In this document: piece after piece, positions 1 to 8,910 of the stretch
Layout of the letters: the number at the start of each line of letters is the position of its first letter
Position numbering within the stretch: position 1 is the first letter of the stretch
DNA from: Mycolicibacterium sp. CH28
GTDB lineage: Bacteria > Actinomycetota > Actinomycetes > Mycobacteriales > Mycobacteriaceae
Assembly (NCBI RefSeq): GCF_004745805.1
Contig: NZ_SRLQ01000015.1
Coordinates: 1 to 64,000 of the forward strand
Direction of reading: 5' to 3'
DNA: 64,000 bases
The notes under the pieces: model-generated
What the model was told of the DNA's origin: nothing
Seen by the model: only the letters and a program-made list of their open reading frames with translations
Databases searched by the model: none
Position numbers and translations under genes: made by a program

Positions 1-579
1 GCTCAGCCCGCCCCGATTCGAGGCATGGGTGAAGCACTTTCCGGCTATCACATCCCGGTAGTTGCCGGTGTTGACCTTGGATAGGTGGCGTTGAATTGTC
101 TTGTAGGACACTATCTCTGCGCCGAGATCGGTCAGGACGCGGGCGGAATCGGCCTTGCTGGTCGGTTCCACCAGGCGGGCGATCACCAGATCACGGAATA
201 CCGGGTCGTCGACGGCATCGAAACCGAGCCAGTCATAGACCGCACCGAGGGTGTCGTAGAGCAGGCGTGAACACGTCGAAGTGGTCCGCCCTGGCGGCAC
301 CGGGGCGCCCTTGGGAACACCAGCGGTCGGCAGGCTCAGCGTGCCGGTACGCCAGTCCGCGACATCATCGACCCGCTGGGTTCGGGCAGCCACCTCGATA
401 TCGAGGGCACCTTGATCGGCAGCGGCGATCCGGCGGGCCGCCTCGACCAGGATCCCCAGCTCGGCATCGGTGTGCGCGGAACCGACATGAGCCAGGATCG
501 TGCGCTGACCTCGGTGTTTACGTACCACCTGCACCGCGACAGCGCCCGAGGCGGTGCGCACCTTCCGCACGTACGCCAC
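1..579 (-). CDS. IS1634-family transposase, N-terminal part (runs off window)
   Basis: The minus strand reads open from a GTG at 579 to the window edge, giving 193 codons. The protein starts VAYVRKVRTASGAVAVQ and contains GSAHTDAELGIL and VFRDLVIARLVEPTSK, which I recognise as the N-terminal region typical of IS1634/IS1549-type DDE transposases; the catalytic core would lie beyond the window. GTG is chosen because the frame closes just upstream and a hairpin (596-621) sits there. Whether the element is intact cannot be judged. Gene identity is well supported by motifs; IS subfamily is inferred. Confidence 0.85.
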   Translation of the reverse strand, partial: MAYVRKVRTASGAVAVQVVRKHRGQRTILAHVGSAHTDAELGILVEAARRIAAADQGALDIEVAARTQRVDDVADWRTGTLSLPTAGVPKGAPVPPGRTTSTCSRLLYDTLGAVYDWLGFDAVDDPVFRDLVIARLVEPTSKADSARVLTDLGAEIVSYKTIQRHLSKVNTGNYRDVIAGKCFTHASNRGGLS

Positions 580-595
580 CGCCCGAACTTACCCG

Positions 596-621
596 CTTAG
601 TGCCCCAAACGGGGCACTAAG
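596..621. repeat. Perfect 11-bp hairpin upstream of the transposase
   Basis: CTTAGTGCCCC and GGGGCACTAAG flank a 4-nt AAAC loop. It lies 17 bases before the GTG of the transposase. It may be a translation-sequestering hairpin, as known upstream of some transposase genes, or a terminator against incoming transcription. The inverted repeat is certain, the role is not. Confidence 0.7.
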
Positions 622-843
622 CCCACTGAACCCGCAGGTCAACGGATCGCGGAATCACAAACGAGCCGACCATGACCTAAGTCAGGTTGGACGTCGACAA
701 GGCGAGACGTTCGACGGCGAACCGTGACGCATCTGCCAGAGCGAACGTGCACCTCGACAGGTCCTGGACCCTTCGCGCAGCACCCCAGAGTGCGTGTCCG
801 CGACAGTCCTCTTGAATGCCTTTGTAGTAATAGCTTTCTTTCG

Positions 844-899
844 CGAATAATCAATAACGAATAATCACTCTCGTGAATTATCAATAGCGAATAATGAAT
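844..899. repeat. AT-rich tandem degenerate repeats CGAATAAT
   Basis: CGAATAAT occurs at 844, 858 and 888, with the variant TGAATTAT at 874, giving a period of about 14-16 bp in a patch far poorer in GC than its surroundings. The stretch 622-994 holds no convincing gene; this array is its only clear structure. It could be a regulator-binding array for the secreted-protein gene downstream or a scar of horizontal transfer. Confidence 0.55.
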
Positions 900-994
900 G
901 CGACACTGCCATCAAAACGTGCTCAAAATGAGCCGGGAATTTCAGCGGACACAAGTTACATTTTATCCGCGGCGCGGCACCACGGCTACGTCGC

Positions 995-1000
995 TACCTT
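995..1000 (+). promoter_or_regulatory. -10 box TACCTT of a possible leaderless promoter
   Basis: TACCTT fits the mycobacterial TANNNT -10 element and ends six bases before the ATG at 1007, the spacing expected when transcription starts on the start codon. Confidence 0.4.
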
Positions 1001-1006
1001 CACCCT

Positions 1007-1624
1007 ATGGAGAAGAATATGCGATCAAATACATCCACGCTGCTTCGCGCCGGCGCCATCACTCCGATGGCCCTTGCCGCCGCACTTTGTTTCGCCGGGA
1101 CGGCACATGCAGCCGTCTCTGTGAACTGGTCTTGCAAGGCGTCGGCTGGGACGTCGAGCCAGACGACGTCGGTCACCGGCACCGCGCCGAGCTCGGTGAC
1201 CGCGGGTTCTGCCGTGGCCATTAACATTGCACCGGGTTCATCGACGGTTCCGTCGACGGTGCTCGGCTTGACGATCAATAACATCAACAACATGAAGATG
1301 CTCATCCCGGTCCCGGCAAATTCGACATACGTCTCCTCCAGCGCGTCCGGCGGTGGGCTCTACCCGGGCTCGACGGCCCTCGTGGGCAGTAATGTCGTGC
1401 TTACCATTCCCGGCCCAATTCCCGGCGGCACGACATACACCCCGCCCGACGTCACCATCAACGTGACGGCCACCGCTCCCGGCACGGTCACCAGCAACTA
1501 TGCCGGCACCAGCTATTCCAACCCCGGCATGACCTTCAACACCAACCTTCCAATTCTCGGTAACGTCGCAACCTCGTGCTACCCGAATCCTTCTCCGACG
1601 CTCACCACCACGACTGTCACCTAA
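1007..1624 (+). CDS. Secreted protein of unknown function
   Basis: A 205-residue protein with a clear Sec signal peptide: basic start, hydrophobic stretch (LRAGAITPMALAAALCFAG) and an AHA-A cleavage site near residue 35. The mature part is rich in Ser, Thr, Gly, Pro and Val, with two Cys (CKAS near the start, SCYP near the end) that could form a disulfide; it looks like a beta-rich extracellular domain. Two starts are possible: ATG 1007, placed for leaderless initiation behind TACCTT, and ATG 1019, preceded by GGAGAAG three bases upstream. It stands alone, followed by a strong terminator. I do not recognise a family. Confidence 0.75.
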   Translation: MEKNMRSNTSTLLRAGAITPMALAAALCFAGTAHAAVSVNWSCKASAGTSSQTTSVTGTAPSSVTAGSAVAINIAPGSSTVPSTVLGLTINNINNMKMLIPVPANSTYVSSSASGGGLYPGSTALVGSNVVLTIPGPIPGGTTYTPPDVTINVTATAPGTVTSNYAGTSYSNPGMTFNTNLPILGNVATSCYPNPSPTLTTTTVT

Positions 1625-1669
1625 CCCTGCAGGTCGCACAGACCAGCTGGTTAGCGCTGATCGGTTAGG

Positions 1670-1701
1670 CGGTGTGGGGAGGCTGGGGCCTCCCCACACC
1701 G
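1670..1701. terminator. Bidirectional terminator hairpin
   Basis: A perfect 13-bp stem (CGGTGTGGGGAGG / CCTCCCCACACCG) with loop CTGGGG lies between the converging secreted-protein gene and the reductase gene. It lacks a long T tract, as usual in mycobacteria. Confidence 0.75.
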
Positions 1702-1765
1702 TCAAACCCGAGATCAAATCCCCAAAACACCGCCCACGCAACGTAATTTGGGTACAGCCAGGCGT

Positions 1766-2374
1766 TCAGTCGAATTGCGGCGCCTCCGTACGAGACCGCT
1801 TCAGCTCCCAAAAGTGCGGGTAGGCCGCGAACGTCACCGAGGCATCCCAGAGCTTGCCGGCTTCCTCGCCGCGCGGGATGCGAGACAACACCGGACCGAA
1901 AAACGCAACCCCGTTGACGTGAATCGTCGGCGTACCGACATCGTCGCCCACGGCATCCATCCCGGCGTGATGACTCTTGCGCAGAGCCTCGTCATACGAC
2001 GGATCCGTCGCAGCCTTGGCCAACTCGGAGGGAAGGCCGACCTCGTCGAGCGACTGCGCGATGACCTCGTCGAGGTTCTTGTTGTCCTGGTTGTGGATGC
2101 GGGTGCCCATCGCGGTGTAGAGCGGCCCGAGCACTTCGGCGCCATGGGCCTGCTCGGCGGCGATGGCGACCCGCACCGGACCCCACGCCTTCTTCATTAA
2201 CTCTTGGTACTGCTCGGGCAGATCGCGACCTTCGTTGAGCACCGCCAGGCTCATCACCTGAAAGCTGACATCGATATCGCGGACCTTCTCCACCTCGAGA
2301 ATCCAGCGGGAGGTGATCCAACACCAGGGACACAGCGGGTCGAACCAAAAATCGGCGCGCGACTTCTCGGACAT
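1766..2374 (-). CDS. DsbA-family mycothiol-dependent reductase (Rv2466c-like)
   Basis: A 202-residue thioredoxin-fold protein whose N-terminus carries the redox motif C15-P-W-C18 (FDPLCPWCW), followed by the helical insertion typical of DsbA/FrnE proteins, and a GTPTIHVNG cis-Pro-type segment near residue 150. Rv2466c of M. tuberculosis is a mycothiol-dependent nitroreductase that also activates some nitro prodrugs; this gene has the same neighbour (divergent pepN). An upstream extension of 50 residues is open, but ATG 2374 has a GGAGGAG ribosome site and matches the family start. Cytosolic redox role inferred from family. Confidence 0.88.
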   Translation of the reverse strand: MSEKSRADFWFDPLCPWCWITSRWILEVEKVRDIDVSFQVMSLAVLNEGRDLPEQYQELMKKAWGPVRVAIAAEQAHGAEVLGPLYTAMGTRIHNQDNKNLDEVIAQSLDEVGLPSELAKAATDPSYDEALRKSHHAGMDAVGDDVGTPTIHVNGVAFFGPVLSRIPRGEEAGKLWDASVTFAAYPHFWELKRSRTEAPQFD

Positions 2375-2459
2375 GCGAGGCTCCTCCGGGTCAAGGCTAT
2401 GACGTCGAGCACAACTCATGAACTGCATCGAGTGTTCCCGATCAAGATAAGTTGGACAG

Positions 2460-5039
2460 GTGGCACTTCCCAATCTGACTCGTGACGAGGCCATCGAGCG
2501 CGCTGCTCTGGTCACCGTCGACAACTACCGCGTCGTTCTGGACCTGACATCCGGCGAGAAGACCTTCCGCTCCGTCACCACCGTGACGTTCGCCGCCCTC
2601 GCCGGTTCCGACACCTATATCGATCTGGCCGCCGACACCGTGCACAGCGCGGTGCTCAACGGCCAGCCGATTGACGTCTCGGGATACGACGAGTCCACCG
2701 GCATCGCACTGACCGGGCTGGCCGAGCGCAACGAACTCGTGGTCGAGGCCGACTGCCGCTACTCCAACACCGGCGAGGGGCTGCACCGCTTCGTCGATCC
2801 AGTCGACGGCGAGGTCTACCTGTACTCGCAGTTCGAAACCGCCGATGCCAAGCGCATGTTCGCCTGCTTCGACCAACCCGACCTCAAAGCCACCTTCGAT
2901 GTGACCGTCACCGCGCCGTCGCACTGGCAGGTGATCTCCAACGGCGCGGCGGCCTCGGTCGAGGAGAACGGCGCGGCCGGATCTTCTCGGGTCCACACCT
3001 TCGCCACCACCCCGACCATGAGCACCTACCTGGTGGCGCTGATCGCCGGACCGTACGCACGCTGGGACGACGTCTACGCCGACGAGCACGGCGAGATCCC
3101 GCTGGGTCTGTTCTGCCGCTCCTCGCTGTCGGAGTTCATGGACGCCGAGCGGCTGTTCACCGAGACCAAACAGGGTTTCGGGTTCTACCACCGCAACTTC
3201 GGCGTGCCCTACGCGTTCGGCAAGTACGACCAGCTGTTCGTGCCGGAGTTCAACGCCGGCGCAATGGAGAACGCCGGCGCGGTGACCTTCCTGGAGGACT
3301 ACGTCTTCCGGTCGAAGGTCACCCGCTACAGCTACGAACGCCGCGCCGAGACAGTTCTGCACGAGATGGCGCACATGTGGTTCGGCGACCTGGTGACTAT
3401 GACGTGGTGGGACGACCTATGGCTCAACGAGTCGTTCGCGACGTTCGCCTCGGTGCTGTGCCAGGCCGACGCCACCGAGTACACCGAGGCCTGGACGACC
3501 TTCGCCAACGTCGAGAAGTCGTGGGCCTACCGCCAGGACCAGCTGCCCTCCACCCATCCGGTGGCCGCCGATATCCCCGACCTGCACGCGGTGGAGGTCA
3601 ACTTCGACGGCATCACCTACGCCAAGGGCGCCAGCGTGCTCAAGCAGCTGGTCGCCTACGTCGGCCTGGAGCACTTCCTGGCCGGCCTGCGTGACTACTT
3701 CGCCGCGCATGCGTTCGGCAACGCGACCTTCGACGACCTGCTGGGTGCGCTGGAGAAGGCATCCGGCCGCGACCTGTCCGACTGGGGCCGCCAGTGGCTC
3801 AAGACCACCGGCCTGAACACCCTGCGCGCCGATTTCGACGTCGACGCCGACGGAAAGTTCACCCGCTTCGCGATCGCCCAGGGCGGGGCCAAGCCCGGCG
3901 CCGGCGAGACCAGGGTGCACCGCCTTGCCGTCGGCATCTACGACAACGACCCGGTGACCGGCAAGCTGGTTCGGGTGCACCGCGAGGAACTCGACGTGTC
4001 CGGACCGATCACCGAAGTTCCTGCGCTACAGGGAGTTTCGCGCGGCAAGCTGATCCTGGTCAATGATGACGACCTGACCTACTGCTCGGCGCGGCTGGAT
4101 CCGGAATCACTGCGAATCGCCACCGCTCGCATCGCGGATATCGCCGAGCCGCTGCCGCGCACGCTGGTGTGGTCGGCGGCGTGGGAGATGACCCGCGACG
4201 CCGAGATGAAGGCCCGTGACTTTGTCACACTGGTGATGAGCGGCATCCAGGCCGAGACCGAGGTCGGCGTGGCGCAGCGTCTGCTTCTGCAGGCACAGAC
4301 GGCGCTGAACTCCTATGCCGACCCGGAATGGGCGCGCAACATCGGCTGGCCCGCCTTCGCCGACCGGCTACTGGACCTGGCGGGCGAATCCGAGCCCGGT
4401 TCGGATCACCAGCTGGCGTTCGTCAACGCGCTGTGTACCTCGGTGCTGTCGCCCAATCACGTCGCGGTGCTGGCCACCCTGCTCGACAACGAGCCGGCGG
4501 CGGTGAACCTGGCCGGCCTGGTCGTCGACACCGATCTGCGCTGGCGCATCGTCACCGCGCTGGCCGCCTCCGGCGACATCGACGGGGACGGTCCCGAAAG
4601 TCCCTTCATCGACGCCGAGGCCCAGCGTGATCCGACGGCCGCCGGCCGGCGCAACGCTGCCGCGGCCGCCGCGGCCCGCCCGCAGGCAACGGTCAAGGAG
4701 CAGGCCTGGCAGCAGGTCGTCGAGGACGACACATTGGCCAACGCCACCGCCCGGGCCATCATCGGCGGCTTCGCCCAGCTCGGTCAGGGTGCGCTGCTGC
4801 AGCCGTTCACCGCGCGCTACTTCGACGCGATCACCGGGGTGTGGGAACGCCGGTCCAGTGAGGTGGCGCAGACGGTCGTCGTCGGCCTGTACCCGTCCTG
4901 GGACATCAGCGCGGACGCCCTGCGGGCCGCCGACACGTTCCTCAGCGGAGAGCTGCCCTCGGCGCTTCGCCGCCTGGCGCTCGAGGGTCGCGCCGGCGTC
5001 GAACGCTCCCTGAAGGCGCGGGAGTTCGACGCGAGCTGA
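2460..5039 (+). CDS. pepN: Aminopeptidase N (M1 zinc metallopeptidase)
   Basis: An 859-residue M1 aminopeptidase that removes N-terminal residues from peptides in the cytosol. The substrate-anchoring motif GAMEN lies at residues 267-271, zinc ligands H301 and H305 are in HEMAH, and the third ligand E324 lies in LNESF. The C-terminal ERAP1-like helical domain follows, with a complete family length. Start GTG 2460 gives MALPNLTRDEA, the conserved mycobacterial N-terminus. It is transcribed divergently from the DsbA-like gene across an 85-bp gap that must hold both promoters. Confidence 0.96.
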   Translation: MALPNLTRDEAIERAALVTVDNYRVVLDLTSGEKTFRSVTTVTFAALAGSDTYIDLAADTVHSAVLNGQPIDVSGYDESTGIALTGLAERNELVVEADCRYSNTGEGLHRFVDPVDGEVYLYSQFETADAKRMFACFDQPDLKATFDVTVTAPSHWQVISNGAAASVEENGAAGSSRVHTFATTPTMSTYLVALIAGPYARWDDVYADEHGEIPLGLFCRSSLSEFMDAERLFTETKQGFGFYHRNFGVPYAFGKYDQLFVPEFNAGAMENAGAVTFLEDYVFRSKVTRYSYERRAETVLHEMAHMWFGDLVTMTWWDDLWLNESFATFASVLCQADATEYTEAWTTFANVEKSWAYRQDQLPSTHPVAADIPDLHAVEVNFDGITYAKGASVLKQLVAYVGLEHFLAGLRDYFAAHAFGNATFDDLLGALEKASGRDLSDWGRQWLKTTGLNTLRADFDVDADGKFTRFAIAQGGAKPGAGETRVHRLAVGIYDNDPVTGKLVRVHREELDVSGPITEVPALQGVSRGKLILVNDDDLTYCSARLDPESLRIATARIADIAEPLPRTLVWSAAWEMTRDAEMKARDFVTLVMSGIQAETEVGVAQRLLLQAQTALNSYADPEWARNIGWPAFADRLLDLAGESEPGSDHQLAFVNALCTSVLSPNHVAVLATLLDNEPAAVNLAGLVVDTDLRWRIVTALAASGDIDGDGPESPFIDAEAQRDPTAAGRRNAAAAAAARPQATVKEQAWQQVVEDDTLANATARAIIGGFAQLGQGALLQPFTARYFDAITGVWERRSSEVAQTVVVGLYPSWDISADALRAADTFLSGELPSALRRLALEGRAGVERSLKAREFDAS

Positions 5040-5080
5040 CCTCCCCGGTATCCGCGCCTCTGTCACCTACGCTTTCGGCC

Positions 5081-5419
5081 ATGGCTGCCCCCAACAGTCG
5101 GCGAGCCCGCGCGGCGCGCAGGCGCACCAGGCGTGTCAAGGCCGCGGTCAACGACCTGACCGAAGCGCAGTGGGTCGCCATCAGAGCCGCCTGGAACGGC
5201 TGCGCCTACTGCGGCGCGACGGACAAGCCGCTGCAGCGGGACTGCGTCATGGCGATATCGCGGGGCGGCAGGTACACGGTGGACAACGTGGTGCCCGCCT
5301 GCGCAGCGTGCAATGCGAGCAAGTGCAATGACGAGGTGACCGGCTGGATGCGCCGCAAACGACTCGATGAGCGCGGCTTCCTCGAACGGTACGTTCAGAT
5401 CCGCGCGGACCTAGCGTGA
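5081..5419 (+). CDS. Small HNH endonuclease-like protein
   Basis: A 112-residue protein with an Arg-rich N-terminus (about residues 6-20) and a C-terminal HNH-type zinc fold: CAYCGATDKPLQRDCVMAISRGG followed by a VVPACAACNASK segment, with two CxxC pairs for zinc. It lies just downstream of pepN with a 41-bp gap. The usual first catalytic His (DHxxP) is not obvious: the site reads RDCVMAIS, so activity is uncertain. It could be a divergent or inactive nuclease. Confidence 0.72.
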   Translation: MAAPNSRRARAARRRTRRVKAAVNDLTEAQWVAIRAAWNGCAYCGATDKPLQRDCVMAISRGGRYTVDNVVPACAACNASKCNDEVTGWMRRKRLDERGFLERYVQIRADLA

Positions 5420-5466
5420 TTTCGGCGCGTTTTCGTTCGCTGTGCGAACGTTTCCGCGCCGAAATC
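5418..5466. terminator. Long two-tier hairpin between converging genes
   Basis: Outer arms GATTTCGGCGCG / CGCGCCGAAATC (12 bp perfect) enclose an inner stem CGTTCGC-TGT-GCGAACG. It overlaps the stop of the HNH gene and lies one base before the end of the DUF5130 gene, so it probably serves both directions. Confidence 0.75.
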
Positions 5467-5467
5467 G

Positions 5468-5956
5468 CTACGGGCGCACGATGGCGGCCGACATCACCCG
5501 CACGGCGCTGATCAGCCCGTCGATGAGGTTGCCCTCCTTGAACGCCGACGCTGCCGCCGACACCCCGAGCGGGGCGGCGGACTCGGCGCCACGGCCACGC
5601 ACGTCCGCGCCGTAGACCACCTCGATCGCCCGCTGGTCCGGGGACACGGCCAACAGCACCGCGTTGTTGGGGGTCGGGACGTCGGCGAGGATCTCGCGGG
5701 CGCGGGCGGCGGTGTCGTTGCCCAGGTCGCCGATGTACACGGCGAAGCGGGCCTTGGACTGCCGGCTGCCGTACTTCAGCGCATCGTCGAGCTCGACGAG
5801 CTGCTTGATCGGGAACGGGTAGTGCACCGACAGCTCACCGGGCTCGGTGACGCCGGACACCCGTCCGCTGGAGGTCACCGCCCAGCCGTAGGGCAGCTCC
5901 GCCGGATCGACGGTCGCTACCGCGGTAGCGTGCTCACCACTTGCCACTTGCTCCAC
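5468..5956 (-). CDS. DUF5130 family protein (Rv2468c-like)
   Basis: A 162-residue protein that fits the DUF5130/TPM-like family of mycobacteria: central FAVYIGDLG and a NNAVLLAVSPDQRAIEVVYG segment resemble the TPM (Psb32-type) fold. No signal peptide or membrane segment is obvious. The GTG start at 5956 overlaps the end of the upstream ctaJ-like gene by 23 bases, implying translational coupling. Function unknown; the link to the cytochrome oxidase subunit is by position only. Confidence 0.75.
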   Translation of the reverse strand: MEQVASGEHATAVATVDPAELPYGWAVTSSGRVSGVTEPGELSVHYPFPIKQLVELDDALKYGSRQSKARFAVYIGDLGNDTAARAREILADVPTPNNAVLLAVSPDQRAIEVVYGADVRGRGAESAAPLGVSAAASAFKEGNLIDGLISAVRVMSAAIVRP

Positions 5957-6167
5957 CTCCCACAGTCGTCTCGGTCGCGCCGTGATGGCCGTCGCCGGGA
6001 ACCACTTCTTCGACGGCTGCCCACAGGATCGGCTCGTGCGTCCACCGTTCGGACAACTGATACGTCGCAGGGTGGTTGCCCTTGCGCGAGAAGGTCAATA
6101 GGGCCAGTACGGCCACGAGCCCCAAAGGGATTCCGACGAACAACAGGTGGATGACAGCACCGTTCAC
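5934..6167 (-). CDS. ctaJ: Probable aa3-type cytochrome oxidase subunit CtaJ
   Basis: A 77-residue protein with one N-terminal membrane helix (VIHLLFVGIPLGLVAVLALL) and a polar C-terminus (ERWTHEPILWAAVEE). Size, topology and position beside the DUF5130 gene match the small actinobacterial subunit named CtaJ in the mycobacterial III2-IV2 respiratory supercomplex. That would place it in the plasma membrane at the oxidase. The identification rests on remembered context and topology. Confidence 0.62.
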   Translation of the reverse strand: MNGAVIHLLFVGIPLGLVAVLALLTFSRKGNHPATYQLSERWTHEPILWAAVEEVVPGDGHHGATETTVGGGASGKW

Positions 6168-6184
6168 GATGCAAACCGTAGCAG

Positions 6185-6817
6185 TCAGGCCGCGCCTTCA
6201 TCCAGGTAGCGCACCCACGCCGGGTCGAGTTCCTTGATGGTGCACAACAGCCGCCAGTGTTGGCCCTTCGGCGGCATCGGCACCAGCCGCAGCGACCAGC
6301 CCAGCTCGGCCAGTAACTTGTCGGCCTTGCGGTGGTTACAGGGCGCGCAGGCGGCCACACAGTTCTCCCAGGAATGCTCGCCGCCGCGGCTGCGCGGCAC
6401 CACGTGGTCCACGGTGTCGGCCTTGCCGCCGCAATACGCGCACCGATACCGGTCGCGATGCATCAACGCGGCCCGGGTCATCGGGATGCGCGCCCGGTAC
6501 GGCACCCGCACGTAGCTGCGCAACCGGATCACAGACGGTACGACGATGGCCCGGGTCGCGGAGTGGATGACGGGGCCAGTGGGGTCGTCGTGCACCACGT
6601 CGGCCTTGCCGCACAGGAGCATGATCACCGCCCGGCGCATCGGCAACGCCGTCAACGGTTCGTAGGTCGAATTCAGCAACAACACCCGGCGACGCCCCCA
6701 CACTGATCCGTCGGCCGGGCTGGGTATGTGAGGGTCGGCGAGCAGCCCAGAGCTCGACAGCGACCCGATCGGGCCCGCCGCGGTGCGGTGACCGCGGTTC
6801 CGGTTGCGCTGAGCCAT
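6185..6817 (-). CDS. HNH endonuclease family protein (Rv2469c-like)
   Basis: A 210-residue protein with an N-terminal domain (RRVLLLNSTYEPLTALPMRRA) that often precedes HNH in actinobacteria, then a canonical HNH fold: CAYCGGKADTVDHVVPRSRGG, NCVAACAPCNHRKAD. The DHV histidine and two CxxC pairs are present, so metal binding and nuclease activity are plausible. ATG 6817 is preferred over an open 15-residue extension because GGAGGA stands just upstream. It is a conserved host gene, not part of the mobile element. Confidence 0.85.
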   Translation of the reverse strand: MAQRNRNRGHRTAAGPIGSLSSSGLLADPHIPSPADGSVWGRRRVLLLNSTYEPLTALPMRRAVIMLLCGKADVVHDDPTGPVIHSATRAIVVPSVIRLRSYVRVPYRARIPMTRAALMHRDRYRCAYCGGKADTVDHVVPRSRGGEHSWENCVAACAPCNHRKADKLLAELGWSLRLVPMPPKGQHWRLLCTIKELDPAWVRYLDEGAA

Positions 6818-6947
6818 ACGTCCTCCAGCCACCAGTCCACCACGGATCGCCGCCGCCCGCACGACAATTTGGGCTGAGTTCGCTGGTCAAATCCGTGAAC
6901 ATCGGGTGACGTCTGCCGGCTCAGGCACGGGCGTACACAATGGTGGG

Positions 6948-7343
6948 GTGACGGAAGATCCGCAGACGTTCTACGACGCGGTGGGCGGCGCCGAGACGTT
7001 CCGCAAGATCGTGTCCCGCTTCTACGAGCTGGTTCGCGAGGACGAAGTGCTGCTCCCGCTCTACCCACCGGACGAACTCGACGGCGCCGAGGACCGACTG
7101 CGGATGTTCCTCGAGCAGTACTGGGGTGGCCCGCGCACCTACTCTGACCAGCGCGGGCACCCCCGACTGCGGATGCGTCACGTCCCGTTCCGGATCGGAC
7201 CGATCGAGCGGGATGCCTGGTTGCGTTGTATGCACACCGCGGTGGCCTCGATCGACGCGCAGACGCTGGACAACGAGCATCGCGCCGAGCTGGTGGCATA
7301 CCTCGAGATGGCCGCAGAGGCCATGGTCAACTCGCCGCTCTGA
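6948..7343 (+). CDS. glbO: Truncated haemoglobin, group II (TrHbO)
   Basis: A 131-residue globin with the near-invariant block MFLEQYWGGPRTYS, proximal haem ligand H78 (MRHVPF) and the group-II G8 tryptophan W91 (DAWLRCMHTAV). Mycobacterial GlbO binds O2 tightly and is linked to respiration and NO/oxidant chemistry. The frame opens at GTG 6906, but homology puts the start at GTG 6948 (TEDPQTFYDAVGG). aglA follows seven bases downstream, so the two are probably cotranscribed. Confidence 0.93.
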   Translation: MTEDPQTFYDAVGGAETFRKIVSRFYELVREDEVLLPLYPPDELDGAEDRLRMFLEQYWGGPRTYSDQRGHPRLRMRHVPFRIGPIERDAWLRCMHTAVASIDAQTLDNEHRAELVAYLEMAAEAMVNSPL

Positions 7344-7350
7344 GCGCCTG

Positions 7351-8910
7351 ATGACCGAACCGGCAACACGGTGGTGGGCCAACGCCGTCTTCTACCAGAT
7401 CTATCCCCGCTCGTTCGCCGACAGCAACGGTGACGGCGTCGGCGACCTCGACGGCGTCACCGACCGCCTCGACCACCTCAGCCGCCTCGGCGTCGACGCG
7501 ATCTGGCTGAACCCCGTGATGGTCTCCCCCATGGCCGATCACGGCTACGACGTGGCCGACCCGCGCGACGTCGACCCGCTCTTCGGCGGGCTGGCGGCCC
7601 TGGAGCGGCTGATCGCCGAAGCGCACGCCCGCGGCATCCGGGTGACGATGGACCTGGTGCCCAACCACACCAGCTCGCAGCACGCCTGGTTCCAGGCGGC
7701 GTTGGCGGCGGCGCCGGGAAGCGTCGAGCGGGAGCGCTACATCTTCCGTGACGGGCTCGGGCCTTCCGGAGAGCGACCGCCGAACAACTGGGTGTCGGTG
7801 TTCGGTGGGTCGGCCTGGACCCGGGTGCCCGACGGGCAGTGGTACCTGCACCTGTTCGATGCCGAGCAGCCCGACCTCAACTGGGACAACCCCGAGGTAT
7901 TCGAGGACCTGGAGAAGACGTTGCGGTTCTGGCTGGACCGCGGGGTGGACGGCTTCCGCATCGACGTCGCCCACGGTATGTCCAAACCTCCCGGACTGCC
8001 CGACATGACCAACCCCGACATCGAGATGTTGACCTCCCAGGACGACGATCCTCGGTTCAACCACGAGGGCGTGCACGACATCCACCGCGGCATCCGTTCG
8101 GTGCTCGACGATTACCCGCACGCGGTGTCTATCGGCGAGATCTGGGTCTTCGAGAACGAGGACTTCGCCAAATACCTGCGCCCCGACGAACTGCACATGG
8201 GGTTCAATTTCCGTTTGGTGCGAGCCGAATTCGACGCGACGAGCATCCGCGGCGCGATCGAGAACGCGCTGGCGGCGGCCGCCATCGAAGACGCCAGCCC
8301 CACCTGGACTCTGTCCAACCATGACGTCGAGCGCGAGGTCACCCGCTACGGCGGCGGCGCCAACGGGTTGGCGCGCGCCCGCGCCATGGCAATGGTGATG
8401 CTGGCGCTGCCCGGCGCAGTGTTCATCTACAACGGTGAGGAACTGGGCCTGCCCAACGTCGATCTACCCGACGAGGTGCTGCAGGACCCGGTGTGGGAGC
8501 GCTCCGGGCACACCGAACGCGGTCGTGACGGATGCCGGGTGCCGCTGCCATGGGCCGGTACCGACGCACCGTTCGGCTTCTCGTCGAATTCGCACACCTG
8601 GCTGCCGATCCCGCCGGAGTGGGCGGCATTGACCGTCGAACGCCAGCTCGCCGATCCGGACTCCACGCTGGCCTTCTACTGCTCGATTCTGGAACTGCGG
8701 CGCGCTCGGTTTCACTTCACCGAGAACGATGTTGAATGGCTGCAGTTGCGATCGGATGTCTTGGCGTTTCTGTCCGGCGGGGTGCTGTGCGTACTGAACA
8801 CCGGAGCCCGCCCGCTTCCCCTGCCCGTGGGCGCGCTGATCGCCTCCAGTTCACCGGTGAACGACGGCATCCTGCAACCGGATTCGGCGGCCTGGATCCA
8901 GACGGCCTAG
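7351..8910 (+). CDS. aglA: Alpha-glucosidase, GH13 family
   Basis: A 519-residue glycoside hydrolase 13 enzyme. The (beta/alpha)8 barrel motifs are visible: DLVPNHTS (region I), GFRIDVAHG with nucleophile D205 (region II), SIGEIW with acid/base E263 (region III) and LSNHDVER with stabiliser D325 (region IV). FYQIYPRSFADSNGDGVGDL is the common start of the oligo-1,6-glucosidase/alpha-glucosidase subfamily. Expected to release glucose from alpha-linked oligosaccharides in the cytosol. ATG 7351 is chosen from this start motif. Its stop overlaps the converging DUF1345 gene by four bases. Confidence 0.93.
   Translation: MTEPATRWWANAVFYQIYPRSFADSNGDGVGDLDGVTDRLDHLSRLGVDAIWLNPVMVSPMADHGYDVADPRDVDPLFGGLAALERLIAEAHARGIRVTMDLVPNHTSSQHAWFQAALAAAPGSVERERYIFRDGLGPSGERPPNNWVSVFGGSAWTRVPDGQWYLHLFDAEQPDLNWDNPEVFEDLEKTLRFWLDRGVDGFRIDVAHGMSKPPGLPDMTNPDIEMLTSQDDDPRFNHEGVHDIHRGIRSVLDDYPHAVSIGEIWVFENEDFAKYLRPDELHMGFNFRLVRAEFDATSIRGAIENALAAAAIEDASPTWTLSNHDVEREVTRYGGGANGLARARAMAMVMLALPGAVFIYNGEELGLPNVDLPDEVLQDPVWERSGHTERGRDGCRVPLPWAGTDAPFGFSSNSHTWLPIPPEWAALTVERQLADPDSTLAFYCSILELRRARFHFTENDVEWLQLRSDVLAFLSGGVLCVLNTGARPLPLPVGALIASSSPVNDGILQPDSAAWIQTA

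Noticed and set aside
639..884. 81-codon minus frame between IS and secreted protein
   Set aside because: No ribosome site, runs through the AT-rich repeats, and the product is Arg/Leu-rich with no recognisable domain.
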